Source of the DNA: Spirochaetota bacterium
GTDB lineage: Bacteria > Spirochaetota > UBA4802 > JAKQUI01
DNA: 64,000 nt
Reading direction: 5' to 3'
NCBI GenBank assembly: GCA_029562645.1
Contig: JAKQUI010000069.1
Location: 62,001-126,000, forward strand
Shown in pieces: positions 42,028 to 50,676 of this stretch. A model generated the notes under the pieces. That model was not told the origin of the DNA. It worked only from the letters and a program-made list of their open reading frames with translations, and did not search any database. Each line of letters starts with the position of its first letter. Position 1 is the first letter of the stretch. The position numbers and the translations under genes were made by a program.

Positions 42028-43317
42028 TCACCTCTCCTTGTCATAGCGGCCGGGCCAGAGGTTTCGCAACCGCTGGCCGATCGCCTTTTCACTCCCCTCC
42101 TCGCCCGGCCGGTAAAAGACATGCCCGCGAAGCGGTTCGGGAAGATAGTGTTCGTCGATAAAATGTCCCGGATAATCATGGGGATACCGATACCCCGCGC
42201 CGTGGCCCATCTCCTTGAGCAGCGCCGTCGGGGCATTGCGCAAATGCGTCGGGATCGGCGCGTCGGTCCGGGCCGCCGCCTCCATCGCCTCGCCGATGGC
42301 CCGGTAGGCCGCATTGCTCTTCGGCGACGCCGCCAGGAAGGTCGCGCACTGCGAAAGGATGATCCGCGCCTCCGGCATGCCGATGTTCTTCACGGCCGTG
42401 AACGCCGCCACGGCGATGCTCACGGCGGTGGGCGACGCGTTTCCCACGTCTTCGGCGGCGAAGATGACCATCCGCCGCGCGATGAACACCGGGTCCTCGC
42501 CCGATGCGAGCATCCGCGCGAGATAGTAGACCGCGGCGTCGGGATCGGAACCGCGCAGCGATTTGATAAAGGCCGAGATGGAATCGTAATGGCGGTCGCC
42601 GGCGCGATCGTAATACAGCATGGTCGAGCTCACGGCCTCGCGTATCTCGTGCTCGCCGATCGAGCCGTCCGCGGCGAGCGACCAGGCCGCCTCGAGAATA
42701 TTAAGCAGGCGTCGCGCATCGCCCAACGCGAAGCGCACCAGGAGCGCCTTCGCCTCCTCCGCGACGGGGTGCGCCGCCGACAGGACGGGATCGCGGGAGA
42801 GCGCGCGTTCGAGTATCGCGCGCAGATCGTCATCGGCGAGCGGATGGAGGCGGAGCACCCGCGTGCGCGACAACAGCGGCGCGATCACCTGGAAGGACGG
42901 GTTTTCCGTGGTTGCGCCGATGAGTACGATATCGCCGGACTCGAGCGCGCCCAGCACGGAATCCTGCTGCGCCTTGTTGAACCGGTGGATCTCGTCGAGA
43001 AACAGCAGGGTGCGGACGCCGTTCGCCCTGTTTTTTTTTCCGGTCTCGATGACCGCGCGCACATCCGCAACGCCGGCCGAAACGGCGCTCAAATGATGCG
43101 CATCCATGGCGCACTGCGCGGCGATGATCCGCGCGAGCGTCGTTTTCCCCGTCCCGGGATCGCCCCACAGGATCAGCGAAAAGGGGGCGCGGCGCTCGAG
43201 CATGGTGCGCACGATCTTCCCCCCGTCGAGCAGATGCCGCTGGCCGAAAAACTCCTCGATCGTCGAGGGGCGACAGCGCTCCGAGAGGGGAAGGAACTGT
43301 TCACCGGCGTTTGTCAT
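42028..43317 (-). CDS. rarA: Replication-associated recombination protein A (AAA+ ATPase RarA/MgsA)
   Basis: 429 residues from the ATG at 43317 (MTNAGEQFLPLSERCRPST). Walker A is WGDPGTGKTTLA, Walker B LLFLDEIHRFNKAQQD, sensor 1 IGATTENPSF, and the arginine finger SRTRVLRLHPL. The C-terminal tetramer domain carries LRGSDPDAAVYYLARML and GHGAGYRYPHDYPGHFI, which is diagnostic. RarA acts at stalled replication forks, with contacts to SSB and the clamp. First gene of a two-gene unit with pyrE. Confidence 0.94.
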   Translation of the reverse strand: MTNAGEQFLPLSERCRPSTIEEFFGQRHLLDGGKIVRTMLERRAPFSLILWGDPGTGKTTLARIIAAQCAMDAHHLSAVSAGVADVRAVIETGKKNRANGVRTLLFLDEIHRFNKAQQDSVLGALESGDIVLIGATTENPSFQVIAPLLSRTRVLRLHPLADDDLRAILERALSRDPVLSAAHPVAEEAKALLVRFALGDARRLLNILEAAWSLAADGSIGEHEIREAVSSTMLYYDRAGDRHYDSISAFIKSLRGSDPDAAVYYLARMLASGEDPVFIARRMVIFAAEDVGNASPTAVSIAVAAFTAVKNIGMPEARIILSQCATFLAASPKSNAAYRAIGEAMEAAARTDAPIPTHLRNAPTALLKEMGHGAGYRYPHDYPGHFIDEHYLPEPLRGHVFYRPGEEGSEKAIGQRLRNLWPGRYDKER

Positions 43318-43334
43318 TGAAGAGGTATCGAGAT

Positions 43335-43362
43335 AAAAAAATCCGGCATAACCGGATTTTTT
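43335..43362. terminator. Bidirectional terminator after rpsU
   Basis: A 6-bp GC-rich stem ATCCGG/CCGGAT with loop CATAA is flanked by an A-run on one side and a T-run on the other, so it can work on both strands. It sits between the stop of rpsU and the start of rarA and would end the rpsU transcript. Confidence 0.75.
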
Positions 43363-43386
43363 CAAACACTCATTTGGTTTTGGAAG

Positions 43387-43692
43387 CTACTTGCTCTCTT
43401 CCTGCGTGCCGCTTTCGGGGGCGTTAAACTTGATATTCATGAACCGCTTCTGTCCGCCACCACCGCCGCCGCCGGAGGAACCGCCGCTCTTGGAAAACGA
43501 CATGCGGCGCATACGCTTGACGCGTCGGCGCTCGGCCTCCTCGCGCTTGCGCTTCTTCTCTTCACTCGGCTTTTCGTAATACCGGCGTTTCTTGAGCTCC
43601 TTGAAGATACCCTCGTAGGTCATCTTCTTCTTGAGATTCTTAAACGCGATCTCGATATCGCCCCGTACCTCTACTTCAAGTGCATTCGGCAT
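43387..43692 (-). CDS. rpsU: 30S ribosomal protein S21 with Gly-rich tail
   Basis: 101 residues, about 30 more than usual S21. The first part is typical: VEVRGDIEIAFKNLKKKM, then FKELKKRRYYEKPSEEKK, then KREEAERRRVKRMRR. After about residue 64 comes an extra tail with a Ser/Gly run (GGSSGGGGGGGQ) and an ending with FMNIKFNAPESG. S21 helps the small subunit find mRNA starts. A TTGACA-N16-TACAGT promoter and a strong terminator make it a single-gene transcript. Confidence 0.94.
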   Translation of the reverse strand: MPNALEVEVRGDIEIAFKNLKKKMTYEGIFKELKKRRYYEKPSEEKKRKREEAERRRVKRMRRMSFSKSGGSSGGGGGGGQKRFMNIKFNAPESGTQEESK

Positions 43693-43727
43693 TCGGCCAT
43701 CAACCCCTTATGGAATATTTTGTCGCC

Positions 43728-43755
43728 ACTGTAGCGAGGGCGAAAAACATGTCAA
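43728..43755 (-). promoter_or_regulatory. Promoter of rpsU
   Basis: On the minus strand TTGACA (43755-43750) and TACAGT (43733-43728) are 16 bp apart, about 35 bp before the rpsU ATG. The -35 is perfect and the -10 matches at four of six positions. Confidence 0.55.
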
Positions 43756-43769
43756 TATAATTTTTCCGT

Positions 43770-44615
43770 CTAGCTCACGTCGATATTCGCCCGTCGAATG
43801 ACCTCGTCGACGGTGTGGTCGATGCCGCCGCCGTCGCCGGTGTTCACGACATGCGTCTCGATGTCCGGATAGGCGACATGCAGGAGCGACAGCGCGTCGA
43901 GATAGTTGCGGCGGATCATCGCGAGCATGTCGGAGCGCTCATGCAGTTCCTGCGTTTTTTCCTGACGGCCCTCGATGCGCGCCTGCGCGGTTTCGGCGGG
44001 CGTGTCCATGAAAATGACCGCGTCGGGCAAGGTCGTCTGATATTCACGCTCAAGCACGGTCACCAGCTCCCGCCCGGAATTGGAAAACACCTCGAGCACG
44101 TGCCGGTCCAGACGCCAGAATTCCTCGTCGCATCCGGCGCGGCGCGCGATATGCGCGCTCCACTGCAACAGCGCGTCGTACGATCCCGCGCGGTACTGCT
44201 CCATCCGCTCGCGGAGCGCCGCCTCGTGTCGCGCGCGGTCCAACGGCTTTTTCATGATATTCGCATAGAGCGATCCGTACGCGAGCGAATCGAACACCGC
44301 GTGTCGCGCGCTCAGCAACAGGCGCGGATGGAAGGTGTCCACGACAAAGCGCGACAGCGGCCCGTAGAGCGTCATCTGGAGATAGAGCGCGACGCCCTTG
44401 AGCTGGAAGTCGCCCAGGCCGTCCGCGATCTGCGAGAAGGCGTCGAGATCGCGCGAAAGCTGCGCAAGCGGCGCATTCGGGATCTCGTGATAATCGGGGC
44501 AGTTGATGAGGCCAACCACGTCCCAGCGCGACGGGAGCCGCTCCAGCATGCGCCTGATGACGGTGGTTTTCCCCGATCCGTCGATGCCGACAATTGCGAT
44601 CGTGCGCGTATCCAT
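43770..44615 (-). CDS. Thymidylate-kinase-like P-loop protein
   Basis: 281 residues. The P-loop GIDGSGKTT (about residues 10-18) and the following IRRML helix match dTMP kinase. The rest differs: it is about 70 residues longer, has VVDTFHPRLLLSARHAVFDSLAYG where the DRY-type segment stands in dTMP kinases, and a later VIFMDTPAETAQARIEGRQEKTQELHERSD that matches the LID and thymidylate kinase family end. It may phosphorylate a nucleotide or another small molecule. It ends 4 bp upstream of nothing recognisable on its own strand; the lipid kinase gene precedes it by 4 bp, so the two are cotranscribed. Confidence 0.75.
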   Translation of the reverse strand: MDTRTIAIVGIDGSGKTTVIRRMLERLPSRWDVVGLINCPDYHEIPNAPLAQLSRDLDAFSQIADGLGDFQLKGVALYLQMTLYGPLSRFVVDTFHPRLLLSARHAVFDSLAYGSLYANIMKKPLDRARHEAALRERMEQYRAGSYDALLQWSAHIARRAGCDEEFWRLDRHVLEVFSNSGRELVTVLEREYQTTLPDAVIFMDTPAETAQARIEGRQEKTQELHERSDMLAMIRRNYLDALSLLHVAYPDIETHVVNTGDGGGIDHTVDEVIRRANIDVS

Positions 44616-44619
44616 GGCC

Positions 44620-45552
44620 CTACCAGCAAATCTTCACGGCCTTGTGGACCACCGAGAGCTCCGCGGAGACGATCTCCGTCGTCTCGCCGTCAAGCTCGAG
44701 GTGGATGGGGCGATCGGGCGCGATCTCGACCGATTGCGCGCGCCAGGTGCGGGTCTTCTTCCTGCCGGTGAATTTCCCCTTCGACAGCGCCGCGAGCGTC
44801 CCCAGTATGCCGATCCGTCCCATGTTCTCCCACAGGTTCACGTCGAACATGCCGTCGTCGGCGGTCACGGGGGTGTCGTAGACGAAATCGCCCGAGAATT
44901 GCACCTTCTTCAGTATCCCGAGGCTGGTGATGGTGTAGCGCTTTCGGATCCCGCCATCGAGGGAAATCGACGCCTTGATGTTCTTATAGGTACAGAGCAT
45001 GACGATGATGGTATACAGGATCGCGAGGTCGGTATTGCGACGCTTGAACCAGGCGAGCACCGGCTTGTTGGTGTTGAAATAGGCGTTCCCTTCGGCGACG
45101 AAGCCGATGCTGGCGTTGAGGATAAAATAGCGAACGATCTTCTTGCCCGCCGTGTCCACCATGACGGCCTTGCCCACGTCAACCAGGCGGGCGTTCTTGT
45201 CGTCGATGTGCGCGGGAACATCCGCGATGCGGGGGGACTGGTCCATCGGCTTGTGATAGTCATTGCTGCTGCCCAGGCCGATCGCGCCGAAGATGACGCT
45301 CGCGCGCGGCCGGTCGCGTGACGGGTCCATGATGGCGTTGAGGACCCCGTTCACGGTGCCGTCGCCCCCGGCCGCCACGAAAAATTTTTCGCCCTTCTTG
45401 ATGGCGTCCCGTACGACCTGCGTCGCGTGGGCCTCGCTCTGCGTGGCCACGGCGGTATATTTATACTTTTGGTTCGCGAGCTCCTTTTCGACCGCCTCCC
45501 AGCGCTCCGCCGCCCGTCCGCTGCTCGATGATGCATTCACCAGAATTAGCAT
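44620..45552 (-). CDS. Diacylglycerol-kinase-family lipid kinase
   Basis: 310 residues from the ATG at 45552 with GGAGG upstream. It opens MLILVNASSSSGRAAERW and has the DAGK catalytic motif FFVAAGGDGTVNGVLNAIM, then IFGAIGLGSSNDYHKPM and DDGMFDVNLWENMGR. This is the YegS/DgkB fold that phosphorylates diacylglycerol, sphingosine or phosphatidylglycerol-like lipids. The exact lipid cannot be told. The next gene (P-loop kinase-like) starts 4 bp after its stop. Confidence 0.9.
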   Translation of the reverse strand: MLILVNASSSSGRAAERWEAVEKELANQKYKYTAVATQSEAHATQVVRDAIKKGEKFFVAAGGDGTVNGVLNAIMDPSRDRPRASVIFGAIGLGSSNDYHKPMDQSPRIADVPAHIDDKNARLVDVGKAVMVDTAGKKIVRYFILNASIGFVAEGNAYFNTNKPVLAWFKRRNTDLAILYTIIVMLCTYKNIKASISLDGGIRKRYTITSLGILKKVQFSGDFVYDTPVTADDGMFDVNLWENMGRIGILGTLAALSKGKFTGRKKTRTWRAQSVEIAPDRPIHLELDGETTEIVSAELSVVHKAVKICW

Positions 45553-45698
45553 GATTTCCCTCCGTCTTTTTTTTCTTGCCATTAATAGCGCCAGCGCACG
45601 GTATGCTGGAGCGGCAGTCACGGGCCGGCCCGGCTGCGCCGGAACTCGGACGGTCGTAACTGAGCCAAGCAGCGACCGGTTTTGTCAATAAAAAAGCG

Positions 45699-46625
45699 AT
45701 GGAAGAACTATCACTGACCGTATCGGAGGAGTTCGTCGGGGAGCGCATCGACGTCTTCATCTCGCATGCAATGGAGATCGACCTCTCGCGCAGCCGCATC
45801 CAGCGGCTCATCCGCGACAGCGCCATCACCGTGAACGGGACCGTCCCCAAGCCGAGCCACCGCGTCGCCGAAAACGACGCCGTCATCATCCGCCTGCCGG
45901 AGCCGGAAACGCTCGACCTGGAACCGGAGAACATCCCGGTCGACATCGTCTATCAGGATTCCGCCCTTGCGGTGATCAACAAGCAGCCGGGGCTGGTGGT
46001 CCATCCCGGACCGGGAAACTGGCGCGGCACGCTCGTGAACGCGCTGCTCCACCATCTCCGCGACCTCTCGTCGATCGGCGGCACGGTCCGCCCGGGCATC
46101 GTCCACCGGCTGGACAAGGACACGAGCGGCCTCATGATCGTCGCGAAGACCGACCGGGCGCACCAGGCCCTCGTCGAGGCCTTCGGCGGCCGCGCGATCG
46201 AAAAACGCTACGCGGCCATCATCGCCGGGAAACCGGCGTCGGCGCACGCGATCATCGATCGTCCGATCGGCCGCCACCCGGTGTACCGTCACAAGATGAC
46301 CATCCGCGAGGACGGCCGCGCGGCGATCACCGAGTACACCGTGAACAATATCTGGAACGGGCGCATGGGGATCTTCTCGCTCCTCAACGTGCGGCTCCAT
46401 ACCGGCCGCACGCACCAGATACGGGTGCACCTGGCCGCGCAGGGAACGCCGATCGCCGGCGACCCGCTCTATTCGAAGAAATGGCAGAAGCACCGTGTTC
46501 CCTTCCTCCTGCTCTGCTCCACCGGTATCGCCTTCTCCCACCCGGAAACCGGCGATGCCATGCGTTTCGAGATCCCGTTGCCGCCGCACTTCATGGAATT
46601 CATCGCCCGGCTCGAGGCGTCATGA
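45699..46625 (+). CDS. rluD: Ribosomal large subunit pseudouridine synthase (RluD family)
   Basis: 308 residues: an S4 RNA-binding domain (ERIDVFISHAMEIDLSRSRIQRLIRDSAITVNG, residues 15-47), then the RluA/RluD catalytic domain with GIVHRLDKDTSGLMIVAK (catalytic Asp is D139), KRYAAIIAG and LHTGRTHQIRVHLAAQG. It makes pseudouridine in 23S rRNA (positions 1911, 1915, 1917 in the E. coli enzyme). RluC and RluA paralogues share these motifs, but the S4 domain plus length fits RluD best. Overlaps tsaE by 4 bp. Confidence 0.92.
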   Translation: MEELSLTVSEEFVGERIDVFISHAMEIDLSRSRIQRLIRDSAITVNGTVPKPSHRVAENDAVIIRLPEPETLDLEPENIPVDIVYQDSALAVINKQPGLVVHPGPGNWRGTLVNALLHHLRDLSSIGGTVRPGIVHRLDKDTSGLMIVAKTDRAHQALVEAFGGRAIEKRYAAIIAGKPASAHAIIDRPIGRHPVYRHKMTIREDGRAAITEYTVNNIWNGRMGIFSLLNVRLHTGRTHQIRVHLAAQGTPIAGDPLYSKKWQKHRVPFLLLCSTGIAFSHPETGDAMRFEIPLPPHFMEFIARLEAS

Positions 46626-47047
46626 CGCGGGAGCATATCACCACAACCGAATCCGAGACGTTCGAGCTGGGAGTTTCGCTGGGAAGCCATGCGGCGCGCG
46701 GGGACGTGTTCGCCATCACCGGCGATCTCGGTGCGGGAAAGACCGTACTGGCCAAGGGGATCGCGAAGGGCATGGGGGTCGATGACGAGGTGACCAGCCC
46801 GACCTTTTCGCTGCTCGAGATCTACGAGCGCCCCCTCCCGCTCTATCACTTCGATCTGTACCGCATCGAGCGCACCGACGAGCTCGACCATCTGTGCTTT
46901 GAGGAATACTGGGAGGGGGACGGCGTATCGGTGATCGAATGGGCCGAGCACGCCGCGGAGCGCCTCCCCGCGAACGCCATCCGCATCGTCATCCGACAGG
47001 AGGATGCCGCCACACGGAGGATCTGCATTGAACACCCTGGTCATTGA
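46622..47047 (+). CDS. tsaE: tRNA t6A biosynthesis ATPase TsaE
   Basis: 141 residues from the ATG at 46622, overlapping rluD by 4 bp. It starts with TTTESETFELGVSLGSHA, then the P-loop AITGDLGAGKTVLAKGIA, VTSPTFSLLEIYE, LYHFDLYRI and VSVIEWAE, the full TsaE set. TsaE drives turnover of the TsaB-TsaD complex that places threonylcarbamoyl on A37 of ANN-decoding tRNAs. Its 3' end overlaps the tsaB start. Confidence 0.95.
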   Translation: MTREHITTTESETFELGVSLGSHAARGDVFAITGDLGAGKTVLAKGIAKGMGVDDEVTSPTFSLLEIYERPLPLYHFDLYRIERTDELDHLCFEEYWEGDGVSVIEWAEHAAERLPANAIRIVIRQEDAATRRICIEHPGH

Positions 47048-47729
47048 CACCGCGACGGCGGTCGAGATCGTCGGTATTACCGCCGGAACCGTTGCCGTCG
47101 ACCGCAGCCGTCCCGTCGATCGATCGCACTCCGCAACGATCTTCACCTCGATCGAAGCGGGGATGCGCGAGGCGGGCATCGCGCCCGGGGACCTGGAACT
47201 TCTGGGCGTCGGCGTGGGCCCGGGGTCCTTCACGGGTGTCCGCATCGCCGTCGCCACGGCGCGGATGCTGGCGCAGGCGCTCTCGCTGCCGCTTATTGGG
47301 GTGCCCTCCCCGCTCATCCATGCGGCCGCGATCGACGCAGCCTCGGGATCGAACATACTGATCGCCTTCGACGCCAAGAAGGAGCGTGTCTTTGGCGCCC
47401 TGTACGTAGTTGCCGGCGACGGTTCGCTCGATGAGATCGTCGCACCGGGGGATTATCCCATCGGAACCCTTATCGAGGGCGTCGATCGCGCCGCCCCGGT
47501 CCACCTCGCGGGCGACGGAATCGGGCCATACTGGGACCGGGGGCTTTCTTCGCTCGCCAATGCGCATCATCATGAACGCTTCGTTCCGTCGGGGGTGCGC
47601 GCATGCGAACTGGTGCGCGGCATCTATGCACGCGCGAACGGCGGACCGTTCCCCTACGAACGGGTTGTGCCGCACTATGCGCGGAAATCGGACGCCGAGA
47701 TTCTCAGGGATGCAACACAGCGGGGCTAG
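47028..47729 (+). CDS. tsaB: tRNA t6A biosynthesis protein TsaB
   Basis: 233 residues from a TTG at 47028. This start was chosen because an ACGGAGGA ribosome site lies 7 bp upstream and the protein then begins LNTLVIDTATAVEIVGI, as in TsaB. An ATG 24 bp upstream lies inside the site. Other family marks: RSHSATIFTSIEAGMREAGI, GVGVGPGSFTGVRIAVATARMLAQ, and IAFDAKKERVFGALY. TsaB is the partner and scaffold of TsaD in t6A synthesis. Overlaps the end of tsaE by 20 bp, consistent with translational coupling. Confidence 0.92.
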   Translation: MNTLVIDTATAVEIVGITAGTVAVDRSRPVDRSHSATIFTSIEAGMREAGIAPGDLELLGVGVGPGSFTGVRIAVATARMLAQALSLPLIGVPSPLIHAAAIDAASGSNILIAFDAKKERVFGALYVVAGDGSLDEIVAPGDYPIGTLIEGVDRAAPVHLAGDGIGPYWDRGLSSLANAHHHERFVPSGVRACELVRGIYARANGGPFPYERVVPHYARKSDAEILRDATQRG

Positions 47730-48913
47730 GCTTCGCCGTCGGCCTTTTTTCGCTTTTTCAGGTCTTTCAGCAGGCGGCTTTTGTATTCCAGCTCCATGGG
47801 CTTGATGATCGAGTAAAACCGCTTCATCTCGCCCTTGCGCGAGGAGTTCCCCGCGAAATCGACGCCGATGAACATGTTGCCGTCGTCGTCCACGTTGGTG
47901 TAGCGGATCTCGCCGTAGATGGTGATGGGCGCCTGGAGCTTGAAGACGATGTCGAAGATGAAACCGCGGGCGCGGATCAGGTACTTCTTGAGATTGTCGT
48001 CGGTGATCATGATCTTCGCCCCGCCCCGGCTGATATCCACCACCTGCTGGTGCACCGGGATCGTGAGCGTGTTCGCGTCGCGGATGCGCTCGACGAGCTT
48101 GAAGGTCATCCCCTTGACGTCGAGGAGCTTGTCCATGCTGAAATTTTCGCTCTTCGAGATGAGCTGGATATAGGCGAAGGGGAACGACTGTTCCGATTCG
48201 GTTATGTAGATGAGCGGGCAGGCGATGATCGACTTGTACCCCCGCTCGACCACCTTCTTGATGTAACGGGAGAAATCATCGCCTAAAAACTCCTTAAGGT
48301 CGATGAAATCCTCGGTCACGGCCCGATAGGACTCGGGATTCGCGGCGTCCTCCACGTAGAAGGTCTTGCCGGTCTTCTTGATGAGCTTGAGGACCACGTC
48401 CTCGGTGTCGAATACGCCGACCTTCACGATGTCCGAAAGCTTCGAGTTCTGCGTTTGGAATTGGTCCAGGATCACCTTGATCCCGGTGGGCACGATGAGG
48501 CCGGAAACGTCGATCGTGTGTTTCGAGACCCGGAAGTTGGTGGTCACGACCTCGCCGGGGCCGCTTTTGAAGCGGAGGTCCCGCCGGCCGGTTTTCGCCT
48601 TGCGCACCGACCTGATCCGGCAGTGAAAATACCCGGGACCGCGCGTTTCAACCACCTGGAGGTCAATTTCAATATACTTGTCGAGGAGGCCGTAGATCAC
48701 GATGGTGTCGTCGTCCGGCCGGAAGTCCGGGTCCGTGATCATCATCAGGCTCTTGTCGTCGAGGTATTCGTTGATCTGCACCTCGCTCCCCTCGAGGGAA
48801 TACTTCACCCGCAGGGGCCGCGTCCGAAACTCGGTCTTCAACAGCTCAATGACGTCGTCAACCGACGCGAGATCATCGAAGGTTCGCTGCTTTCTCTGCT
48901 TAACATTTAGCAC
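47726..48913 (-). CDS. PilZ-domain protein with long N-terminal region (spirochaete type)
   Basis: 395 residues, cytosolic. The C-terminal third has the PilZ layout: VQRIRDANTLTIP-like RxxxR region (VERIRDANTLTIPVHQQ), then VVDISRGGAKIMI, the DxSxxG signature that binds c-di-GMP, and an IYGEIRYTNVDDDGNMFIGVDF strand pair. The N-terminal 260 residues are unlike YcgR and contain a YVEDAANPESYRAVTEDFIDLKEFLGDDFSRYIKK block. It resembles uncharacterised PilZ proteins of Leptospira (from memory). Probable c-di-GMP effector, perhaps linked to the EAL protein. Its stop overlaps the end of tsaB by 4 bp (convergent). Confidence 0.78.
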   Translation of the reverse strand: MLNVKQRKQRTFDDLASVDDVIELLKTEFRTRPLRVKYSLEGSEVQINEYLDDKSLMMITDPDFRPDDDTIVIYGLLDKYIEIDLQVVETRGPGYFHCRIRSVRKAKTGRRDLRFKSGPGEVVTTNFRVSKHTIDVSGLIVPTGIKVILDQFQTQNSKLSDIVKVGVFDTEDVVLKLIKKTGKTFYVEDAANPESYRAVTEDFIDLKEFLGDDFSRYIKKVVERGYKSIIACPLIYITESEQSFPFAYIQLISKSENFSMDKLLDVKGMTFKLVERIRDANTLTIPVHQQVVDISRGGAKIMITDDNLKKYLIRARGFIFDIVFKLQAPITIYGEIRYTNVDDDGNMFIGVDFAGNSSRKGEMKRFYSIIKPMELEYKSRLLKDLKKRKKADGEA

Positions 48914-49054
48914 GGAAACGGCTCCACGGTGCGATTTGAACTCTGTACGCCGGTATGATCCGCTTTGTTTGAGTCTGCGCGTATATATCTATTATCGAAA
49001 CAATAACTGAGTATTTTTATACATTATTTATCATTCATGCCCGCACGATGCAAT

Positions 49055-49097
49055 AAAAAAAACCCCCTGCCGCGCCTGGGCGGAGGGGGCCTTTTTT
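49055..49097. terminator. Strong bidirectional terminator after asd
   Basis: CCCCCTGCCGC pairs with GCGGAGGGGG (one bulged G) around a short loop. An A-run stands before and a T-run after, so on the minus strand it is a GC-rich hairpin with eight U. It follows the asd stop by 18 bp. Confidence 0.8.
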
Positions 49098-49114
49098 CGA
49101 GAAACCGCCGCAGG

Positions 49115-50128
49115 CTAAATGATGTTTTTCTTCATCAAAAGCTCGGCGATCTGAACGGCGTTGAGCGCCGCGCCCTTGCGGATATTGTCCGACACGATCC
49201 ACATGTTGATTCCGTTCGGTATCGACTCGTCCTCCCGGATGCGACCGACGAACACGTCGTCCTTGCCCGCAGCGTCAAGCGCCAACGGGTAGCGGCCGTT
49301 CGCGGGATCGTCCACGACGGTCACGCCGGGGGCCCCCGCAAGGAGCTCCCGGACGGCCTGCGCCGACAGCTTCTTCTCGGTTTCGATGTTCACCGATTCC
49401 GAGTGCCCGTAAAACACCGGGACGCGAACGGTGGTGGCCGTCACCTGAATGGCATCGTCCCCCATGATCTTCTTGGTTTCATTGACCATCTTCATCTCTT
49501 CTTTGGTGTACCCGTTCTCCAGGAACACGTCGATCTGGGGAAGCGCATTGAAGGCGATCTGGTGCGGATAGACCTTCCGCTGCGAGATGGGCTTCCCGGC
49601 CATGATGTCCCGGGTCTGAATGGTGAGCTCATCGACCGCCTTGAGACCCGTGCCGGAGACCGCCTGGTAGGTGCTCACGACGATTCGCTTGATGCGCGCC
49701 GCGTCGTGCAGCGGCTTGAGCGCCACCACCATTTGTATGGTCGAGCAGTTCGGGTTGGCGATGATCCCGGGATGCCAGTCCACATCATTCGGATTGACCT
49801 CGGGAACGACAAGCGGGATGTCCTTTTCCATGCGCCAGGCCGAGCTGTTGTCGACCACGACGCACCCGGCGGCGGCCGCCGCGCGCGCCACCTGCTTGCT
49901 GATCGTAGCCCCGGCCGAGAACAGGCCGAGCTGGTATCCCGCGAAAGAATCCTCGCGGGCCGCCTCAACCGTCACGGACCGGCCCCCGAATTCGATCGTC
50001 TGGCCCACCGTGCTGTTACCCAGGAACTTTATCTTCCCGATCGGGAATTTGCGCTCGAGGAGTATTTTGCGGAATTCGACGCCGACGGCACCGGTAGCCC
50101 CGAGAATCACGACATTGACGTTTTTCAT
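49115..50128 (-). CDS. asd: Aspartate-semialdehyde dehydrogenase
   Basis: 337 residues from the ATG at 50128 behind GAGGAGGTG. It begins VNVVILGATGAVGVEFRKIL (NADP site), has the catalytic Cys in IIANPNCSTIQMVVALKPL, the AVSGTGLKAVDEL block and VPVFYGHSESVNIE with the active-site His. It reduces aspartyl phosphate to the semialdehyde that feeds lysine/diaminopimelate, threonine and methionine synthesis. Single-gene transcript, closed by the hairpin at 49055-49097. Confidence 0.96.
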   Translation of the reverse strand: MKNVNVVILGATGAVGVEFRKILLERKFPIGKIKFLGNSTVGQTIEFGGRSVTVEAAREDSFAGYQLGLFSAGATISKQVARAAAAAGCVVVDNSSAWRMEKDIPLVVPEVNPNDVDWHPGIIANPNCSTIQMVVALKPLHDAARIKRIVVSTYQAVSGTGLKAVDELTIQTRDIMAGKPISQRKVYPHQIAFNALPQIDVFLENGYTKEEMKMVNETKKIMGDDAIQVTATTVRVPVFYGHSESVNIETEKKLSAQAVRELLAGAPGVTVVDDPANGRYPLALDAAGKDDVFVGRIREDESIPNGINMWIVSDNIRKGAALNAVQIAELLMKKNII

Positions 50129-50218
50129 AACACCTCCTCGCAAGCGCATGCGCACGCTCATTGTGGTTGGGCAATAGTTGCGGCGGAGTGTTTATTTGCA
50201 ACCAAATATTTCAGGGGA

Positions 50219-50584
50219 TCATGCGCAGATCCGGAAGGCGCCGTCGCGCAACACGCACAACAGATCCGGTGGCGCGCCGGCATCCATGAGCGCCGGCAGG
50301 AGGTCGTACACATCATCGGCGGAGACGACCTGGTTCATGGGGTCCAGATAGTTCCCGTCCCAGCCCAGGCAGTATTGCTGGATGCAGATGGCCTCGAAAA
50401 AGGCGTCATCGGGCTCGTCGTCATCGTCGATCTTCATGAAGCATTCGAAGCGGTAATCGAGCCGGGTGCCCTCCGGCGACCATCCGCGCTCCCGGGCGAG
50501 GCCGATCAGGCGCTCCCACTCGCCCGCGGGCAGGGAACAGGAGCGATCGCCGTCTACACTATGGAGGATGATGCGTTTCTCCAT
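50219..50584 (-). CDS. Hypothetical acidic protein (121 aa)
   Basis: 121 residues, very acidic in the middle (FECFMKIDDDDEPDDAFFEAICIQQYCLGWDGNYLDP), with no signal peptide. The regular folded look, the absence of low complexity and the conserved-style Cys residues argue for a real gene. No family recognised. It lies 90 bp upstream of asd on the same strand and may be read with it. Confidence 0.6.
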   Translation of the reverse strand: MEKRIILHSVDGDRSCSLPAGEWERLIGLARERGWSPEGTRLDYRFECFMKIDDDDEPDDAFFEAICIQQYCLGWDGNYLDPMNQVVSADDVYDLLPALMDAGAPPDLLCVLRDGAFRICA

Positions 50585-50676
50585 CTCACCCCGTCACCAG
50601 GGTCCGAAAACACGCGAGGGCAAGGATACACTCCCCGCCCTCGCTGCGTTCAGCCAATCGATGCCGCGACGTGGAA

